Shown here piece by piece: positions 62,801 to 64,000 of a stretch of 64,000 bases of DNA. This stretch comes from UBA10649 sp963755335. GTDB lineage: Bacteria > Actinomycetota > Actinomycetes > S36-B12. The stretch lies in assembly GCA_963755335.1 (NCBI GenBank), contig CAVWJW010000008.1:806001-870000 (forward strand). Reading direction: 5' to 3'. Under the pieces are notes generated by a model that saw nothing but the letters and a program-made list of their open reading frames with translations, ran no database searches and was not told where the DNA came from. Positions within the stretch are counted from its first letter, which is position 1; each line of letters begins with the position of its first letter. The translations under genes were made by a program, and so were the position numbers.

Positions 62801-64000
62801 GGTAGGACGTTGTAGCCGCTGGGTGTCGCTCGCTCCACCACCAACACCGGTTGGTTGTCAGTGACCGAGCCGTTTCCGTGGGAAATCAACGCATAGCACT
62901 CACCGGAGGCGGGAACAGACGCGTCTGAATTGGCTACCCCAGTTGTGCACGTCGCGTAGGGCGCGCCGCCTGGGTCAACTGTCGACGAAGTCTTGTAGAA
63001 GTCGAACCTCGCACCGTTCAGGGCTTGCTCGTTTGCTCCGACTCGAGCACCTGCCTTCCGAACGGTGATCTTCGCCGTGTACTCAGCATCCGTGAACGTG
63101 GTTGTCGCCGATCGCGCTGATTCGGTCCCGACGGCGGTCACGTCGTAGTTGGAGACGAAGTAATTGGGGAGGTTGAACTTATCCACGATGGTGCCGTCGT
63201 CGGCCACGTCCAGAGTGACCGTGTGCTGCCACGTCTGTCCAACTGTGTCGTTGACGACAATCCGAACCGTGTTGTCGCCCAGCCACCCGGCGCCCGTCAA
63301 GACGACGGGGGCCGCGGGGTTGTAGTCCAGCTTGTCAGCCTTGGCGACGCGACCGGAGTCACGGCCGGTGGCCACGACGTCGTAGTTGGAGACGAAGTAG
63401 AAGGGCAGGAACAGGGAGTCGGTAATGGTCCCGTCGTCCGCGACGGTGACGTCGATGTCATGCCGCCACGACTGACCGAGGGTGTCGTTCACGACGATCT
63501 GGACGGTCTTGTCGCCGGTCCAGCCGGTTCCCGCGAGAACCACGGGGTTGCCGGGCTGGTAGTCCGACTGGTCGCTGGCGATCGTGACGTCACCGAGAGC
63601 GGCCTCGGAGATCGTCCCCTTGGCCTTCCGATCAGTGTTGGTGCCGGAGACAACGACAGCGAAGGAGTCCGCGTGAGCCGCCGGGAGGGTGAAGGTGTCA
63701 CTGACCGATCCGTCCTTGCCCACGTCCTGCGTGGCGTCATGAATGACGGCGTCGGTGCCGGTGTTCGTCACCACGATGGTCACGGCCTCGTCGCCCGGTC
63801 CAGTCGGAGCTGGTGAGGACGACGGTGTCGCCTGCTGCGTACACGGGCTTGTCCGTCGACACGTCAACCTTCGCGAGATCGACAGGGGCGGTCGGAGTCG
63901 GAGTGGCAGTGGGGGAATCAGTCGGGTCAACGGTCGGCTCATCGGTGACCAGCGGATCGCCGTCCAGCAGGGGTGGCAGGGCGTCACTTGCCGAATCGGA
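59827..64000 (-). CDS. Large surface protein with Ig-like, VWA and DUF5979-like repeats; 5' partial and frameshifted
   Basis: More than 1,380 residues, N-terminus beyond the window. One extra base near 63793-63797 breaks the frame; upstream it reads VDVSTDKPVYAAGDTVVLTS and downstream DEAVTIVVTNTGTD. Then come three Ig-like repeats (GWTGDKTVQIVVNDTLGQSW), a prealbumin-like domain and a VWA domain with MIDAS DESAS and LTDGDP. Five cysteine-paired repeats of the DUF5979 type follow, three of them identical. A (TPKP)n proline linker, a hydrophobic helix (VWALMLAALTGAAGAA) and a basic tail RIKLERDRDE end it, with no LPxTG motif. Probably a membrane-anchored adhesin or pilin-like protein. Confidence 0.88.
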   Translation of the reverse strand, partial: PIRQVTPCHPCWTAIRWSPMSRPLTRLIPPLPLRLRPPLSISRRLTCRRTSPCTQQATPSSSPAPTGPGDEAVTIVVTNTGTDAVIHDATQDVGKDGSVSDTFTLPAAHADSFAVVVSGTNTDRKAKGTISEAALGDVTIASDQSDYQPGNPVVLAGTGWTGDKTVQIVVNDTLGQSWRHDIDVTVADDGTITDSLFLPFYFVSNYDVVATGRDSGRVAKADKLDYNPAAPVVLTGAGWLGDNTVRIVVNDTVGQTWQHTVTLDVADDGTIVDKFNLPNYFVSNYDVTAVGTESARSATTTFTDAEYTAKITVRKAGARVGANEQALNGARFDFYKTSSTVDPGGAPYATCTTGVANSDASVPASGECYALISHGNGSVTDNQPVLVVERATPSGYNVLPDVALGSINSNTTVTRYLPISLTVQNSGNYSLPSASSYIANRANNPAWPGFCGMNVALLFDESASITSDNWTTMKESAAQFVEALAGTPSKVAQFSFGTNALTSKYVPLTTASAALATTIRSKAQTTNPAQYTNWDAGLMQIVDKANATGERYDAVIVLTDGDPTTYTGGATGTTVTLDNVIEGVLSANAVKQLPGTAAESHTRVIGVGISMWDNSVKNLAAISGPLANNDYYATTWTGLIDALKAIATEQCGGTVTVEKQIGSTVVTNPVLTSESNGWPFSAVISSGGGSLGTPSPADGTTGVLGAFNGQLQWKPMGGTWPKTVRVTETATTQGQGSYTLKDMLCTGGTSFTKGSNYVDVTFGASAAVKCAFANDRDKGSLTVVKSLTNNEGATTPATFAIGYSCKIGETVTKSDTVNVAPGPTGVTVGGIPTDSVCTITEAALTPISGYTWAGVTYDPQSIKVSSTTGTFTVKAVNSITRDMGSLTVVKSLTNNEGATTPATFAIGYSCKIGETVTKSDTVNVAPGPTGVTVGGIPTDSVCTITEAALTPISGYTWAGVTYDPQSIKVSSTTGTFTVKAVNSITRDMGSLTVVKSLTNNEGATTPATFAIGYSCKIGETVTKSDTVNVAPGPTGVTVGGIPTDSVCTITEAALTPISGYTWAGVTYDPQSIKVSSTTGTFTVKAVNSITRDRGTLVLAKTLSGGPAGYTGPFSIAYTCGVDTDGKTAIAGSVSVAAGASAEPISGIPTGNTCVVSEPTLPTAPSGYTFQTPSFTPSNTVTIPDEGTKSVTITTNNVLKANDNPPPPDGALTLSKTLTGGPADYKGPFTIVYACSASASGSVSVMAGSSVTVYNLPGGLTCTVSEPNLPTPPQGFTFGTPTFAPSNTVTTSAGATVGVTTKNTLNEVSTAVVVPEPGTLPTPKPTPKPTPKPSPVTVPQAAVIPNSVPAGNGSPLLPGGVPTWVWALMLAALTGAAGAATRIKLERDRDE
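60731..61675. repeat. Three tandem identical 315-bp repeats
   Basis: Units start at 60731, 61046 and 61361, each 315 bp (105 codons), reading MGSLTVVKSLTNNEGATTPA at the protein level. By eye all three are the same at nucleotide level except at the outer boundaries. Flanking domains of the same type (GTLVLAKTLSGGPAGYTG; GALTLSKTLTGGPADYKG) are diverged copies. Identity at silent positions shows a recent expansion or gene conversion. Confidence 0.92.

Overview
The window is a GC-rich, densely coded stretch of chromosome from an actinobacterium. The case rests on wax-ester/diacylglycerol acyltransferase, cutinase, a septum-formation lipoprotein, a glucosamine-kinase-family protein, many GTG/TTG starts and Shine-Dalgarno sites of the GGAGG type. 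I cannot place it to genus. About fifty genes are supported. I see no rRNA, tRNA, insertion sequence, phage gene, CRISPR array or recognisable transcriptional regulator.

Layout. 1-5.7 kb: small hypotheticals, an amidohydrolase and a two-gene xanthine dehydrogenase. 5.7-10.8 kb: a PLC-like secreted protein, an OafA-type acyltransferase with an SGNH tail, and an acyl-CoA ligase. 10.8-16.1 kb: a translationally coupled operon (GT4, six-hairpin glycosidase-like protein, GH130, cupin) divergent from a second GT4. 16.1-17.7 kb: a FetA/FetB-type ABC pair. 18.6-24.3 kb: a coupled operon (GT1, glucosamine-kinase-like, glutamine-synthetase-like, SIS, MOSC) that looks like an amino-sugar pathway. 24.3-27.1 kb: an M64 peptidase with FG-GAP repeats and a basic partner. 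27.2-34.3 kb: hydrolases, a sirtuin, a secreted EEP-family protein, WS/DGAT and small zinc-ribbon proteins. 34.3-43.2 kb: a secreted subtilase, a META lipoprotein, a peroxiredoxin, an orphan Pvc16-like protein, class I aldolase and a diguanylate cyclase. 43.2-46 kb: a YbhF/YbhS-like ABC-2 exporter. 46-49.6 kb: a SIMPL lipoprotein, then a processive GT2 coupled to a second GGDEF protein. 49.6-54.4 kb: cutinase, small proteins, a septum-formation lipoprotein, an AbiEi-like/DUF559-like protein and a sugar nucleotidyltransferase.

The most unusual region is 54.4-59.7 kb. A minus-strand operon encodes a CHAT protease, an LCAT-like alpha/beta hydrolase and a caspase-fold protease, all without signal peptides. 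It converges on a gluzincin-type metalloprotease. Two caspase-clan proteases beside a lipase-like protein suggest a protease-triggered membrane-damage or cell-death module. That function is inference. It is followed by a large surface protein with a VWA domain and three identical 315-bp repeats, which runs off the right edge.

Data quality matters here. At least six otherwise conserved genes carry single-base frameshifts, mostly near short G/C runs, and one of them needs three corrections within 200 bp. Uncorrected assembly indels are a simpler explanation than widespread gene decay.
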